DNA from: Actinokineospora xionganensis
GTDB taxonomy: Bacteria > Actinomycetota > Actinomycetes > Mycobacteriales > Pseudonocardiaceae
Reading direction: 5' to 3'
DNA: 64,000 nucleotides
Assembly (NCBI RefSeq): GCF_014323725.1
Contig: NZ_JABVED010000022.1
Coordinates: 1-64,000 of the forward strand
Part shown: positions 16,349-24,292 of the stretch, piece by piece
Numbering within the stretch: position 1 is the stretch's first letter
Layout of the letters: each line of letters opens with the position of its first letter
Made by a program: the position numbers and the translations under genes
The notes under the pieces: model-generated
Seen by the model: only the letters and a program-made list of their open reading frames with translations
What the model was told of the DNA's origin: nothing
Databases searched by the model: none

Positions 16349-16706
16349 ATGACCACCCTCTCCGCGCCCACCGTGGCCGCCGCTTCTGCCGGCGGTCGCT
16401 CGGTGTCGCCCCTGCTGCTCGCGGGGGCGTTCGCCGGGCCTGTGTTCGGCAGGCGGGCACTGCTGATCTTGACCGGATTCTTCGGCGGCGGTCGCGTTCA
16501 CCGCGCTGGCCGTCGCGGCGATCGTGCGGACCGCGCGGTACGCCCGCCGACGGCAGGTGGGGCAGGCCGTGCTGAACGGCGCCGTCGCGCTCGTGCTGCT
16601 GCTGCCTGTGTCGCCGGAACACATGAGCATCCATCTCGCGGTGAACGGCCTGGTCGCCCGCACCTGGACGACCCTCCTCGCGATATCCCTGCGGCGCACC
16701 GCCTGA
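16349..16706 (+). pseudogene. Remnant of a DUF998-like membrane protein
   Basis: A well-placed ribosome-binding site (CAGGAGGA) and ATG begin a protein (MTTLSAPTV...) with the membrane start SPLLLAGAFAGPVF, typical of DUF998-type proteins. After about 45 codons the frame becomes Arg-rich. A membrane-like frame continues one register over as FTALAVAAIVRTARYARR and ends with AVNGLVARTWTTLLA, resembling the last helices of that family. The total is only about 119 codons against roughly 200 for an intact protein, so I infer both a frameshift near 16480-16500 and an internal deletion. Confidence 0.5.
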
Positions 16707-16750
16707 CCTCGGCATACTGTTGCCGACACGATCAACAAAAGGAACCTGTG

Positions 16751-17122
16751 ATGAAGTACCTGCTGCTCGGCTACACGCCGGCCGCCGCCTGGGACGCCGA
16801 CACCGCCGACATCCCGTCCGAGGAGGCCATGGCGGCGTTCGCCGCCTACCAGGAGTTCGAACAGGAACTACGCGAGACCGGCGAGTTCGTCAGCAGCGAG
16901 GGCCTCGGCCACCCCGCGGTCAGCACCACCGTCCGCAGGACCGCTGACGGTGTGGTGGCGACCGACGGGCCGTTCGCCGAGCTCAAAGAGGTCCTGGCGA
17001 GCTTCGCCGTCATCGACGTCGCCAGCCACGATCGCGCCGTCGAGATCGTCTCGCGGATCGTCGACGCGCTGGGCGAACCGATCGAGATCCGCCCGATCAT
17101 GGGCGACGACTTCGGCGCATGA
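16751..17122 (+). CDS. YCII/DGPF-domain protein linked to an ECF42 sigma factor
   Basis: A 123-residue YCII-related protein with the namesake DGPF motif (VATDGPFAELKE) and the family start MKYLLLGYTP. DGPF proteins are the hallmark neighbours of ECF42 sigma factors. Start is the ATG at 16751, with AAAGGA upstream. Its stop overlaps the sigma-factor start (ATGA at 17119-17122), so the two are coupled. Whether DGPF proteins are sensors, targets or enzymes is not settled. Confidence 0.85.
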   Translation: MKYLLLGYTPAAAWDADTADIPSEEAMAAFAAYQEFEQELRETGEFVSSEGLGHPAVSTTVRRTADGVVATDGPFAELKEVLASFAVIDVASHDRAVEIVSRIVDALGEPIEIRPIMGDDFGA

Positions 17123-18381
17123 CCCACCCCGCCGGGGATGTCGAGCACCTGCTGCGCACCGAGGCGCCGCAGGTGCTCGGCGCGTTGGTGCGGCGCTTCG
17201 GCCACTTCGATATCGCCGAGGACGCGGTGCAGGAAGCGCTGTTCGCCGCGAGCCGGAAGTGGCCCACCGTCGGCGTGCCGGAGAACCCGCGCAGCTGGCT
17301 GATCCGCATCGGCTACCGGCGGATGGTCGACCTGCTCCGCTCCGACCAGGCCCGCCGCCGCCGCGAGCAGGAAACCGGCATGGCCGAACTGGCCATGCAC
17401 GAACCCACCCGCCAGGCGGGCCTACCACCGCAGACCGACGACAGCCTCACCCTGCTGCTGCTTTGCTGCCACCCCACGCTCAGCCCCACCTCCCAGGTGG
17501 CGCTCACCCTGCGCGCGGTGGGCGGCCTCACCACCGCCGAGATCGCCCACGCCCACGGCACCACCGAGAACACCATGGGCACCCGGATCAGCCGCGCCAA
17601 ACAACAACTGGCCCGCGCAGGCGCCCGCTTCACCCCACCGACCGAAGCCGATCGGGACAGCAGGCTCACCGCCGTGACACAGGTCCTGTACCTGATCTTC
17701 AACGAGGGCTACACGACCTCGTCCGGTGATGAGCTCACCCGGGTCGACCTGACCGCCGAAGCGATCCGACTCACCCGCATGCTCCACGCCACCCTGCCCT
17801 CCGACGATCCGATGACCCCGGAAGTGACCGGCCTGCTCGCGCTGATGCTGCTCACCGAATCCCGACGTCCCGCCCGCACCGGCGGCGACGGCGAACTTGT
17901 GCCGCTGGAGGAACAGGACCGGACACAGTGGAATCCCGGCCTGATCCGTGAGGGCACAGAACTCATCGACAGCGTCTGGCACCGCCGTGAAACCGGCCCG
18001 TACCAACTGCAGGCGGCGATCGCGGCCGTGCATGCCGCCGCCCCCTCACCCGAACATACGGACTGGCACCAGATCGCCGCGCTCTACCTGTGGCTGGAAC
18101 GGTTCACCCCCACCGGCCCAGTCCGGTTGGGCCGCGTCGTGGCAGTCGCCAAAGCCCATGGACCAGCGCGAGGCCTGGCACTGCTCGACGACCTCAACCA
18201 ACACCACCGCCTGGACGAGGACCCGCTCACCCGGCAACGAGAACGCGCCGTCCGCGCGCACCTCCTCCAACTCACCGGCAACACCGCCGCCGCGGCAGAG
18301 CTCTACCGCGAGGCCGCCACGTTGACCGACAACCAAGTCGAACAGAGGTACCTGCTGAACAAGGCTCACAACCTCGATTAG
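17119..18381 (+). CDS. ECF42-type RNA polymerase sigma factor
   Basis: A 420-residue extracytoplasmic-function sigma factor of the ECF42 type. Sigma region 2 spans about residues 10-75 (FDIAEDAVQEALFAA, then PRSWLIRIGYRRMVD), and region 4 lies near 130-160 (LTTAEIAHAHGTTENTMGTR). A long C-terminal extension of some 230 helical residues, TPR-like in pattern, begins at VLYLIFNEGYT and is the family's distinctive part, thought to replace an anti-sigma factor. It is translated from an ATGA overlap with the DGPF gene. A second module of the same kind lies at 42371-43965. Confidence 0.88.
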   Translation: MTHPAGDVEHLLRTEAPQVLGALVRRFGHFDIAEDAVQEALFAASRKWPTVGVPENPRSWLIRIGYRRMVDLLRSDQARRRREQETGMAELAMHEPTRQAGLPPQTDDSLTLLLLCCHPTLSPTSQVALTLRAVGGLTTAEIAHAHGTTENTMGTRISRAKQQLARAGARFTPPTEADRDSRLTAVTQVLYLIFNEGYTTSSGDELTRVDLTAEAIRLTRMLHATLPSDDPMTPEVTGLLALMLLTESRRPARTGGDGELVPLEEQDRTQWNPGLIREGTELIDSVWHRRETGPYQLQAAIAAVHAAAPSPEHTDWHQIAALYLWLERFTPTGPVRLGRVVAVAKAHGPARGLALLDDLNQHHRLDEDPLTRQRERAVRAHLLQLTGNTAAAAELYREAATLTDNQVEQRYLLNKAHNLD

Positions 18382-18511
18382 TCGTGACGATCTTGTCGAG
18401 CCGCAGTCCGTCGGCGGCGGTATCGAGCGGGCCGAGGATGCCGAGCCGCAACCCGGGCGTCACCAGTGAAAAGTACGCCCACGGGGCCCGAAATCCGAGA
18501 GGCCGGTTCGA

Positions 18512-19033
18512 TCAGTATGGCGGCCAGACCTCGAAGATGTGCTTGTAGGCCAGCCATGACGACAGGTCGTGGCGGAAGCGGCTCAGTTCTTCGAGGGTCT
18601 TGTGGACCGTGCACAGCGCCAAGTCCGCGTCGCCGACTCGGAGGACCAGGCCCGCGACCGCGGCCGCGAACTCCTCCGAGCGCACGATGCGGGCCGTGGC
18701 ACCGTTTCCCGGTGCGGCCAGCCCCAGAAGCAGGTCCGTTGTCCGCCAGTAGCGGCCGTCTCGCAGCACCCGGACGGCGGTCAGGACGCTGGGTCCGCCG
18801 CGCGCGTGCCTGGAACGGGGCTTCTGCTGGGTCAGCCGCAGGTTCAGGTCGGGGAGCAGCCAGGTGACTTCGGTGTCGGAGAACGGGTCCTCGGGGGTCG
18901 GGCACTCCATGCGGAGACCCCAGCGCTCGATCTGGCACGTCCGGAGGTTGCGTGACATCCCGGACGAGTAGCTGCGTGTTGCGCTCACCGTGTCGACTAT
19001 GTCGACCAGTTGCGGCGTGATGGCCGTGCCCAC
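18512..19033 (-). CDS. DUF402-like protein (paralogue 1)
   Basis: A 173-residue protein of unknown function. The segment DGRYWRTTDLLLGLA and the later helix ending in DLSSWLAYKHIFEVW align by eye with the next gene upstream (DGPIWRTKDLYLDIL and DVDGWLNGLG), which looks like a DUF402 protein. The sequence is more diverged and lacks the clearer DUF402 acidic motifs. GTG start at 19033 without a strong ribosome-binding site; the internal ATG at SGMSRNL is an alternative. Together the two genes form a tandem paralogue pair separated by 145 bases. Confidence 0.6.
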   Translation of the reverse strand: MGTAITPQLVDIVDTVSATRSYSSGMSRNLRTCQIERWGLRMECPTPEDPFSDTEVTWLLPDLNLRLTQQKPRSRHARGGPSVLTAVRVLRDGRYWRTTDLLLGLAAPGNGATARIVRSEEFAAAVAGLVLRVGDADLALCTVHKTLEELSRFRHDLSSWLAYKHIFEVWPPY

Positions 19034-19178
19034 GCGGCCCGAGGGTAGTCGGCAGTATCCGTTCTGTGATCATCGGGACCGATTCGTTATGTCACGACTC
19101 GTGTTCACCCGGATATCTATCGGGCGAAATAATCACCCGATCCGCTAATGGTCTATTGACCCGTTAGCCGGCCTCGCG

Positions 19179-19742
19179 CTAGCGCTTTCGCCATGAGGTC
19201 GTGATACCCAAACCGTTGAGCCAACCGTCGACGTCGTAGGCGTGGCGCGAGATCCCGTCGACCGTGCGATGGGTGCGTTCAAGGGCTCGCTGCGCCGCCG
19301 ACTGGTCGATCAGCTTGATCCGCAGCGCCGCGAGCAACTCGTCGGTGTCCTCGACGCGGAGGTCGTGGCCGGTGCGGACCAGGATGTCCAGGTACAGGTC
19401 CTTGGTCCGCCAGATCGGCCCGTCGGTGATGTCGACGATGTCGATGTAGAAGTCATGGCCGAGGTCGAAACCAGGGTTGGCCTGCCATTTCGACACCCGC
19501 AGACCCAACTCGGGCAGCAGCAGCGACTCGAAGTAGGCGATTCGTCGGTGGCCGTCGACCGGCCGCGCCATGTAGAGCCCGTGCTCTGTGTGGCGGTATT
19601 CGTCGACCGTGCGGACGAAGCCTTTGGGATCGATGTTCGTCATCGCCTCGACGTCGAAGAGCTCCACCTTGGGTGGGTGCACCTCGTGGTGGCGGTCGTC
19701 GCGGCGGGCGATGGGGACGGGCACCGGGAAGTTCGCGGCCAT
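19179..19742 (-). CDS. DUF402-like protein (paralogue 2)
   Basis: A 187-residue protein with a DUF402-like core: a barrel region ending in DFYIDIVDIT, the turn GPIWRTKDLYLDILV, and the acidic LRVEDTDELLAAL motif that in DUF402 proteins (FomD-type phosphohydrolases) helps bind metal. A C-terminal helical part follows. The catalytic Tyr/Lys set cannot be verified by eye. Start is the ATG at 19742. It precedes its paralogue on the same strand and is divergent from the DUF5685 gene. Confidence 0.65.
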   Translation of the reverse strand: MAANFPVPVPIARRDDRHHEVHPPKVELFDVEAMTNIDPKGFVRTVDEYRHTEHGLYMARPVDGHRRIAYFESLLLPELGLRVSKWQANPGFDLGHDFYIDIVDITDGPIWRTKDLYLDILVRTGHDLRVEDTDELLAALRIKLIDQSAAQRALERTHRTVDGISRHAYDVDGWLNGLGITTSWRKR

Positions 19743-19872
19743 TGGCCCATCGTGCCTACTCCACCCGGTCGCGGCACAGCCTTTTCCGTGGGTTTCCGAC
19801 GTCCGATCGGGTGAATCCCGCTAGGCTCCCGCGGACTCGCCGTGGTGTTCTCGAAAGGACAGTCGCGCTCAC

Positions 19873-21201
19873 ATGTTCGGAATCCTGCGGCCCTGTCGCC
19901 ACCGTCTGCCCGGCGACCTCGCGAAAACCTGGCTCGCCCATCTCTGCGGCCTCTGTCTCGCCCTTCGCGACGACCACGGCCAACTCGCGCGCACCGTCAC
20001 CAACTACGACGGGCTGGTGATCTCCGCTCTCGTCGAGGCGCAGGCGGCCACCGCCCGGCGTCGGATGGCCGGACCGTGCGCGCTCCGGGCGATGAAACCG
20101 ACGTCGGTCGCCGAGGGATCCGGCGCCCGTCTCGCGGCCGCCGTCTCGCTGGTGCTCGCCTCGGCGAAGATCAACGACCACGTCGAGGACCGCGACGGCG
20201 TGTTCGGCCGCCGCCCGGTCGCGGGCGCGGCACGGCGGATGGCGACCCGCTGGGCCCGCCAAGGTGACAGAACGGGGGCCGACATCGGATTCTCGACCGC
20301 GGTCCTCCTCGACGCCGTCGGACGCCAGGGCGAGGTGGAATCCGCCCTGGGCCTCGGTTCCTCCGTGCTGACGGCGACCGAGCCGACGGAGTCCGCGACC
20401 TCGCGGGCCTTCGCCCACACCGCGCTGCTCGCGGAGCGGCCGGAGAACATCGCACCGCTGAGCGAGGCGGGGAAGCTCTTCGGCCGTGTCGCCCACCTGA
20501 TCGACGCCGTGGAAGACCTCGAAACCGACAAGGTCTCCGGTGCCTGGAACCCGCTGACCGCGACCGGCACCAGCGTCGAAGAGGCCCGGCGGCTGTGCGA
20601 CGACGCCGTCATGGGTGTCCGGCTGGCCCTGTCCGAGGCGAGCTTCAGCGACTCGAAACTGGTGCACGCCCTGCTCGTCCACGAATTGGGCGCCGCGGTC
20701 GGCCGCACCTTCAGGGCGCACTACCCGCAAGGTCCGCAGGGCCCGTACGGCCCGCCGGGGCCCAACGGGCCGTACGGCCCGTCGCCGCAGCGTCATGGCG
20801 CACCTGGCCCGCACCAGGGGCATGGACATCAGCCCTATGGGCAGCAGGGATGGCAGCGTCCCGGTCCGCCGCTGCCCCCGATGAGCGCCGGGCCGCCGCC
20901 TCCCGGGGCGACCGGCCCGGAGGGTCCGCCGCCCCCGCCCAAGAAGGGCCGCAAGGGGCGCGACATCTACGAGCCGTCGCGCTGCCTGTGCTGGAAGTGG
21001 CCCAAGCTCAAGCCGGTACCGCGGAGCCGAGGGGTGATCCTCGGCTGCGCGGCCTGCCTCTACGAGTGCGGGACCTGTCAGCAGTGCTGCCGCGATCCGT
21101 TCCCCGGGCCGTGGAGCGGCAAGCCGCACGACGCGTGCGGCGACTGCGACTGCGGTAGCTGTGACAACTGCTGCTGCGATTGTTGCGATTGCAGCTGCTG
21201 A
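19873..21201 (+). CDS. DUF5685-family protein with Pro-rich linker and Cys-rich tail
   Basis: A 442-residue protein in three parts. Residues 1 to about 275 are helical and match DUF5685, with the hallmark start MFGILRPCRHRL and a conserved HLCGLCLAL. Residues of about 280-370 are a low-complexity Pro/Gly/Gln linker (repeats of the type GPYGP). The last 70 residues carry 19 cysteines, ending CDCGSCDNCCCDCCDCSC. Such a tail could bind metal or clusters, or be heavily cross-linked. An AAAGGA ribosome-binding site precedes the ATG. No neighbour explains its role. Confidence 0.75.
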   Translation: MFGILRPCRHRLPGDLAKTWLAHLCGLCLALRDDHGQLARTVTNYDGLVISALVEAQAATARRRMAGPCALRAMKPTSVAEGSGARLAAAVSLVLASAKINDHVEDRDGVFGRRPVAGAARRMATRWARQGDRTGADIGFSTAVLLDAVGRQGEVESALGLGSSVLTATEPTESATSRAFAHTALLAERPENIAPLSEAGKLFGRVAHLIDAVEDLETDKVSGAWNPLTATGTSVEEARRLCDDAVMGVRLALSEASFSDSKLVHALLVHELGAAVGRTFRAHYPQGPQGPYGPPGPNGPYGPSPQRHGAPGPHQGHGHQPYGQQGWQRPGPPLPPMSAGPPPPGATGPEGPPPPPKKGRKGRDIYEPSRCLCWKWPKLKPVPRSRGVILGCAACLYECGTCQQCCRDPFPGPWSGKPHDACGDCDCGSCDNCCCDCCDCSC

Positions 21202-21234
21202 TCCGGCCTTGACCGATGCCTACTCGTCAGTGAT

Positions 21235-21250
21235 TATGACAGCTGTCATA
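21235..21250. promoter_or_regulatory. Perfect 16-base palindrome before the molybdopterin oxidoreductase
   Basis: TATGACAGCTGTCATA reads identically on both strands and lies 22 bases before the start codon. The operon's second gene is a TetR regulator, making this its probable autoregulatory operator. Confidence 0.7.
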
Positions 21251-21272
21251 GTCGCGGCGTGGAGGTGTGCTC

Positions 21273-23705
21273 GTGGACGAGTCCAGCTGGCAGAAGAGCG
21301 CGTGCATCCTCTGTGAGTGCAACTGCGGTATCGAGGTCCAGGTCCAAGACCGGAGCCTGGCCAAGATCCGCGGCGACAAGTCGCACCCCGGTTCCGAGGG
21401 CTACACGTGCGAGAAGGCGCTGCGCCTCGACCACTACCAAAGCCGGACAGTGCGGCTGACCAGCCCGCTGCGCAGGCGCGCCGACGGCTCGTACGAGGAG
21501 ATCGACTGGGACACCGCGATCACCGAGATCGCGGCTCGCCTCAAGGCTGTCCGCGACACCCACGGCGGCGACAAGATCTTCTTCTACGGCGGTGGCGGAC
21601 AGGGCAACCACCTTGGCGCCACCTACAACAAGGCCCTGCAGGGCGCGGTGGGGGCGAAGTACCAGTCGAACGCGCTCGCCCAGGAGAAGACCGGCGAGAT
21701 GTACGTCGACGGCAGGCTCTACGGCGGCCACACCAAGGGCGACTTCGAGCACGCCGAGGTCGTCGTCTTCGTGGGCAAGAACCCGTGGCAGTCACACAGC
21801 TTCCCCCGCGCCCGCCCGGTCTTGAAGCAACTCGCCGCCGACCCCGAGCGCACGATGGTGGTCATCGACCCGCGGCGCAGTGAGTCGGCCGCGATGGCCG
21901 ACATCCACCTGCAGGTCCGGCCCGGCACCGACGCGTGGTGCCTGGCCGCGCTCGGCGCGATCCTCGTCCAGGAGGACCTGGTCGACCACGCGTTCATCGA
22001 CGACCACACCACCGGCGCCGAATCGGTGCTGGCCGCCTACCGCGAGATCGACGTGACGGACTACGCGAGCCGGTGCGGTGTCCCCGAGGACTTGCTTCGC
22101 GAGACGGCGCGCCGCATCGGTACCGCGAAGAGTGTCTGCACGTACGAGGACCTCGGCATCCAGCAGGCCCCGCACAGCACGCTGTCGTCCTACCTCAACA
22201 AGATGCTGTGGATCCTCACCGGCAACTTCGCCAAGCAGGGCGCCATGTTCCTGCACTCGTCGTTCGCGCCGCTCGCGGGCGGACCTGCCGGGGGCTCAGG
22301 CGGGCCGCGCCGCCCGAAGAGCCCTGTCCAGCGTGCGGCCGCGACGGCCACGGACCTGGCTGCCGCGGCGGCCCTCCGGCTGCCCGCCGTGCTGCCGGAC
22401 TTCCTCGCCACCCGCCTGAGCGCACTGCTCCAGCCCTCGGTCGCGAAGGTCGCGGGTGGCGGCTCAGGCGGCAAACCGGGTGGTGGCGGCAGGCGCACCC
22501 CGGTCACGAACGCGCGCATCATCGCGGGGCTCGTGCCGTGCAACTCGATCGCCGAGGAGATCCTCACCGACCACCCGGACCGGTTCCGGGCGATGTGGAT
22601 CGACAGCGTCAACCCCGCGCACTCGCTGGCCGACTCCGCGAGCTTCCGCGAGGCGATGCGGACACTCGACCTGACCGTCGTCATCGACATCGCGATGACC
22701 GAGACCGCGCGCCTGGCCGACTACGTGCTGCCCGCGTCGAGCCAGTTCGAGAAGTGGGAGTGCACGTTCTTCAACGTCGACTTCCCGCGCAACGTCTTCC
22801 ACCTGCGCGCGCCGGTCATGTCGCCGCTGCCGGGCACGCTCGCGGAACCGGAGATCTACACGCGGCTGATCCGCGAACTCGGCGTCGTCGGCGATAGCGT
22901 CCTAGAGCCGCTGCGTCGCGCCGCCCGGCGCGGTCGCAAGCAGTTCGCGCCGGCGTTCTTCACCGCCGTGGGCGCCAACCCGAAGCTGATGCCGCTGGCG
23001 CCCTACCTGCTGATCGAGACGCTCGGGGAGACGTTGGCCGAGGGCGCCGCCGGAACGGCGTCGCTGTGGGGCGCCGCGCAGCTCTGCGCGATGGCCAACC
23101 CCAAGTCCGTGCGCCGCGCGGGCTTCGAGGGGTCCGGCTTCGAACCGGGCGACCAGCTGTTCGACGCCGTGCTTCGCGGGGAGGGCGTGGTGTTCACGCT
23201 CGACGACTACGAGCACGCCTGGGACTACGTGCGCAGGCCCGACCGGAAGTTCACTCTCGAGGTCCCCGAACTGCTCGACCGCGTGCGCGCGCTGGCGCAC
23301 GAACCGAGTTCGTGGGTCACGGAGGAGTTCCCGTTCGTGCTCTCGGCGGGGGAGCGGCGGTCTTTCACCGCGAACACGATCATCCGCGACCCGTCCTGGC
23401 GCCGCCGCGACGCCGACGGCGCGCTGCGGCTGAACGCGGCCGACGCCGCGGGCCTGGGGGTCGAGACAGGGGACAGGCTGCGGGTGGTCACCGAGCGCGG
23501 GCAGGCCGAGGCGGTTGTCGAGGTCTCGGACATGATGCAGGCGGGCCATATCTCGCTGCCCAACGGCATGGGGCTCGACAACGGCACCCCGAAGGTCACC
23601 GGGGTCGCGCCCAACGAACTGACCTCGCTGCACCACAGGGACTTTCTGGCGGGCACGCCATGGCACAAGTACGTCCCGGCCCGCCTGGAGCGCATCCATG
23701 CCTAG
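21273..23705 (+). CDS. Molybdopterin-dependent oxidoreductase
   Basis: An 810-residue member of the DMSO reductase/formate dehydrogenase superfamily. An N-terminal [4Fe-4S] site is formed by CILCECNC plus the Cys in GYTCEKA. The central molybdopterin domains follow (YGGGGQGNHLGATYNKA, then VVFVGKNPWQSH). A Gly/Pro/Ala-rich insertion spans about residues 330-410, and a C-terminal dinucleotide-binding beta-barrel contains LPNGMGLDNG. No twin-arginine signal is seen, so it should be cytoplasmic. I moved the start to the GTG at 21273 because GGAGG at 21261-21265 is correctly spaced for it and too close to the GTG at 21267. The electron acceptor and substrate are unknown. Confidence 0.88.
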   Translation: MDESSWQKSACILCECNCGIEVQVQDRSLAKIRGDKSHPGSEGYTCEKALRLDHYQSRTVRLTSPLRRRADGSYEEIDWDTAITEIAARLKAVRDTHGGDKIFFYGGGGQGNHLGATYNKALQGAVGAKYQSNALAQEKTGEMYVDGRLYGGHTKGDFEHAEVVVFVGKNPWQSHSFPRARPVLKQLAADPERTMVVIDPRRSESAAMADIHLQVRPGTDAWCLAALGAILVQEDLVDHAFIDDHTTGAESVLAAYREIDVTDYASRCGVPEDLLRETARRIGTAKSVCTYEDLGIQQAPHSTLSSYLNKMLWILTGNFAKQGAMFLHSSFAPLAGGPAGGSGGPRRPKSPVQRAAATATDLAAAAALRLPAVLPDFLATRLSALLQPSVAKVAGGGSGGKPGGGGRRTPVTNARIIAGLVPCNSIAEEILTDHPDRFRAMWIDSVNPAHSLADSASFREAMRTLDLTVVIDIAMTETARLADYVLPASSQFEKWECTFFNVDFPRNVFHLRAPVMSPLPGTLAEPEIYTRLIRELGVVGDSVLEPLRRAARRGRKQFAPAFFTAVGANPKLMPLAPYLLIETLGETLAEGAAGTASLWGAAQLCAMANPKSVRRAGFEGSGFEPGDQLFDAVLRGEGVVFTLDDYEHAWDYVRRPDRKFTLEVPELLDRVRALAHEPSSWVTEEFPFVLSAGERRSFTANTIIRDPSWRRRDADGALRLNAADAAGLGVETGDRLRVVTERGQAEAVVEVSDMMQAGHISLPNGMGLDNGTPKVTGVAPNELTSLHHRDFLAGTPWHKYVPARLERIHA

Positions 23706-24261
23706 GTCGCCGCGGGACGCCATGATCGACAGCGCTGTCGTGCTGTTCCGGCAGCGCGGGGTCGCCGACACCTCCCTGCGCGACGTCGTCGAGCACAGCG
23801 GCGTATCGCGGGGATCGATCTACCACCACTTCCCGGGCGGCAAGGAGGAACTTGCCCTCGCGGCCACCGAGCGCGGCGGCGACTTCATCGGGAACCTGCT
23901 TGAGCGGCTTCTGGGGGACGTCGACGGCGATAGGGCGGTCGCCGCGTTCGTCGACTACTGGACTTCGGCCATGACGAAGGCCGATTTCGTCGACGGCTGC
24001 CCGGTCGGCGCCGCCGCTCTCTCGTCCGAGGAGACAGCGTCGGCCCGCGACGCGGCGGGACGCGCGTTCGCGCGTTGGGAGTCGCTCCTGGCCGCCGCGA
24101 TAGCCCGCCGCGGCGTCCCGGCCGAGCGCGCGGCGACGCTGGGCACACTGGCGATCGCGAGCATTGAGGGAGCGCTGCTGATGTGTCGGGCGCGGCGCGA
24201 CACCGAGCCCCTGACCAGGGTGGGCGTCGAGCTGAGGGCCCTGCTCAAGCTGTCCGACTGA
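23698..24261 (+). CDS. TetR-family regulator (LmrA/YxaF-like)
   Basis: A 187-residue TetR protein with helix-turn-helix [20 protein letters not shown] (residues 22-41) and the following FPGGKEELA. The C-terminal part, with [13 protein letters not shown], has the pattern of the LmrA/YxaF subgroup, whose members sense small drugs or flavonoids. The ATG at 23698 overlaps the end of the oxidoreductase gene by eight bases, so the two are coupled. The perfect palindrome at 21235 is its likely binding site. Confidence 0.85.
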   Translation: MPRSPRDAMIDSAVVLFRQRGVADTSLRDVVEHSGVSRGSIYHHFPGGKEELALAATERGGDFIGNLLERLLGDVDGDRAVAAFVDYWTSAMTKADFVDGCPVGAAALSSEETASARDAAGRAFARWESLLAAAIARRGVPAERAATLGTLAIASIEGALLMCRARRDTEPLTRVGVELRALLKLSD

Positions 24262-24292
24262 GATTGTCGGTGGGGCCGCGTACTGTCGAGTT

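Noticed and set aside
20730-20940. Short GGCCCGTACGGCCC-like repeats, considered as a possible CRISPR-like or regulatory repeat
   Set aside because: They are codons of the Pro/Gly/Tyr linker in the DUF5685 protein, with no regular spacers.
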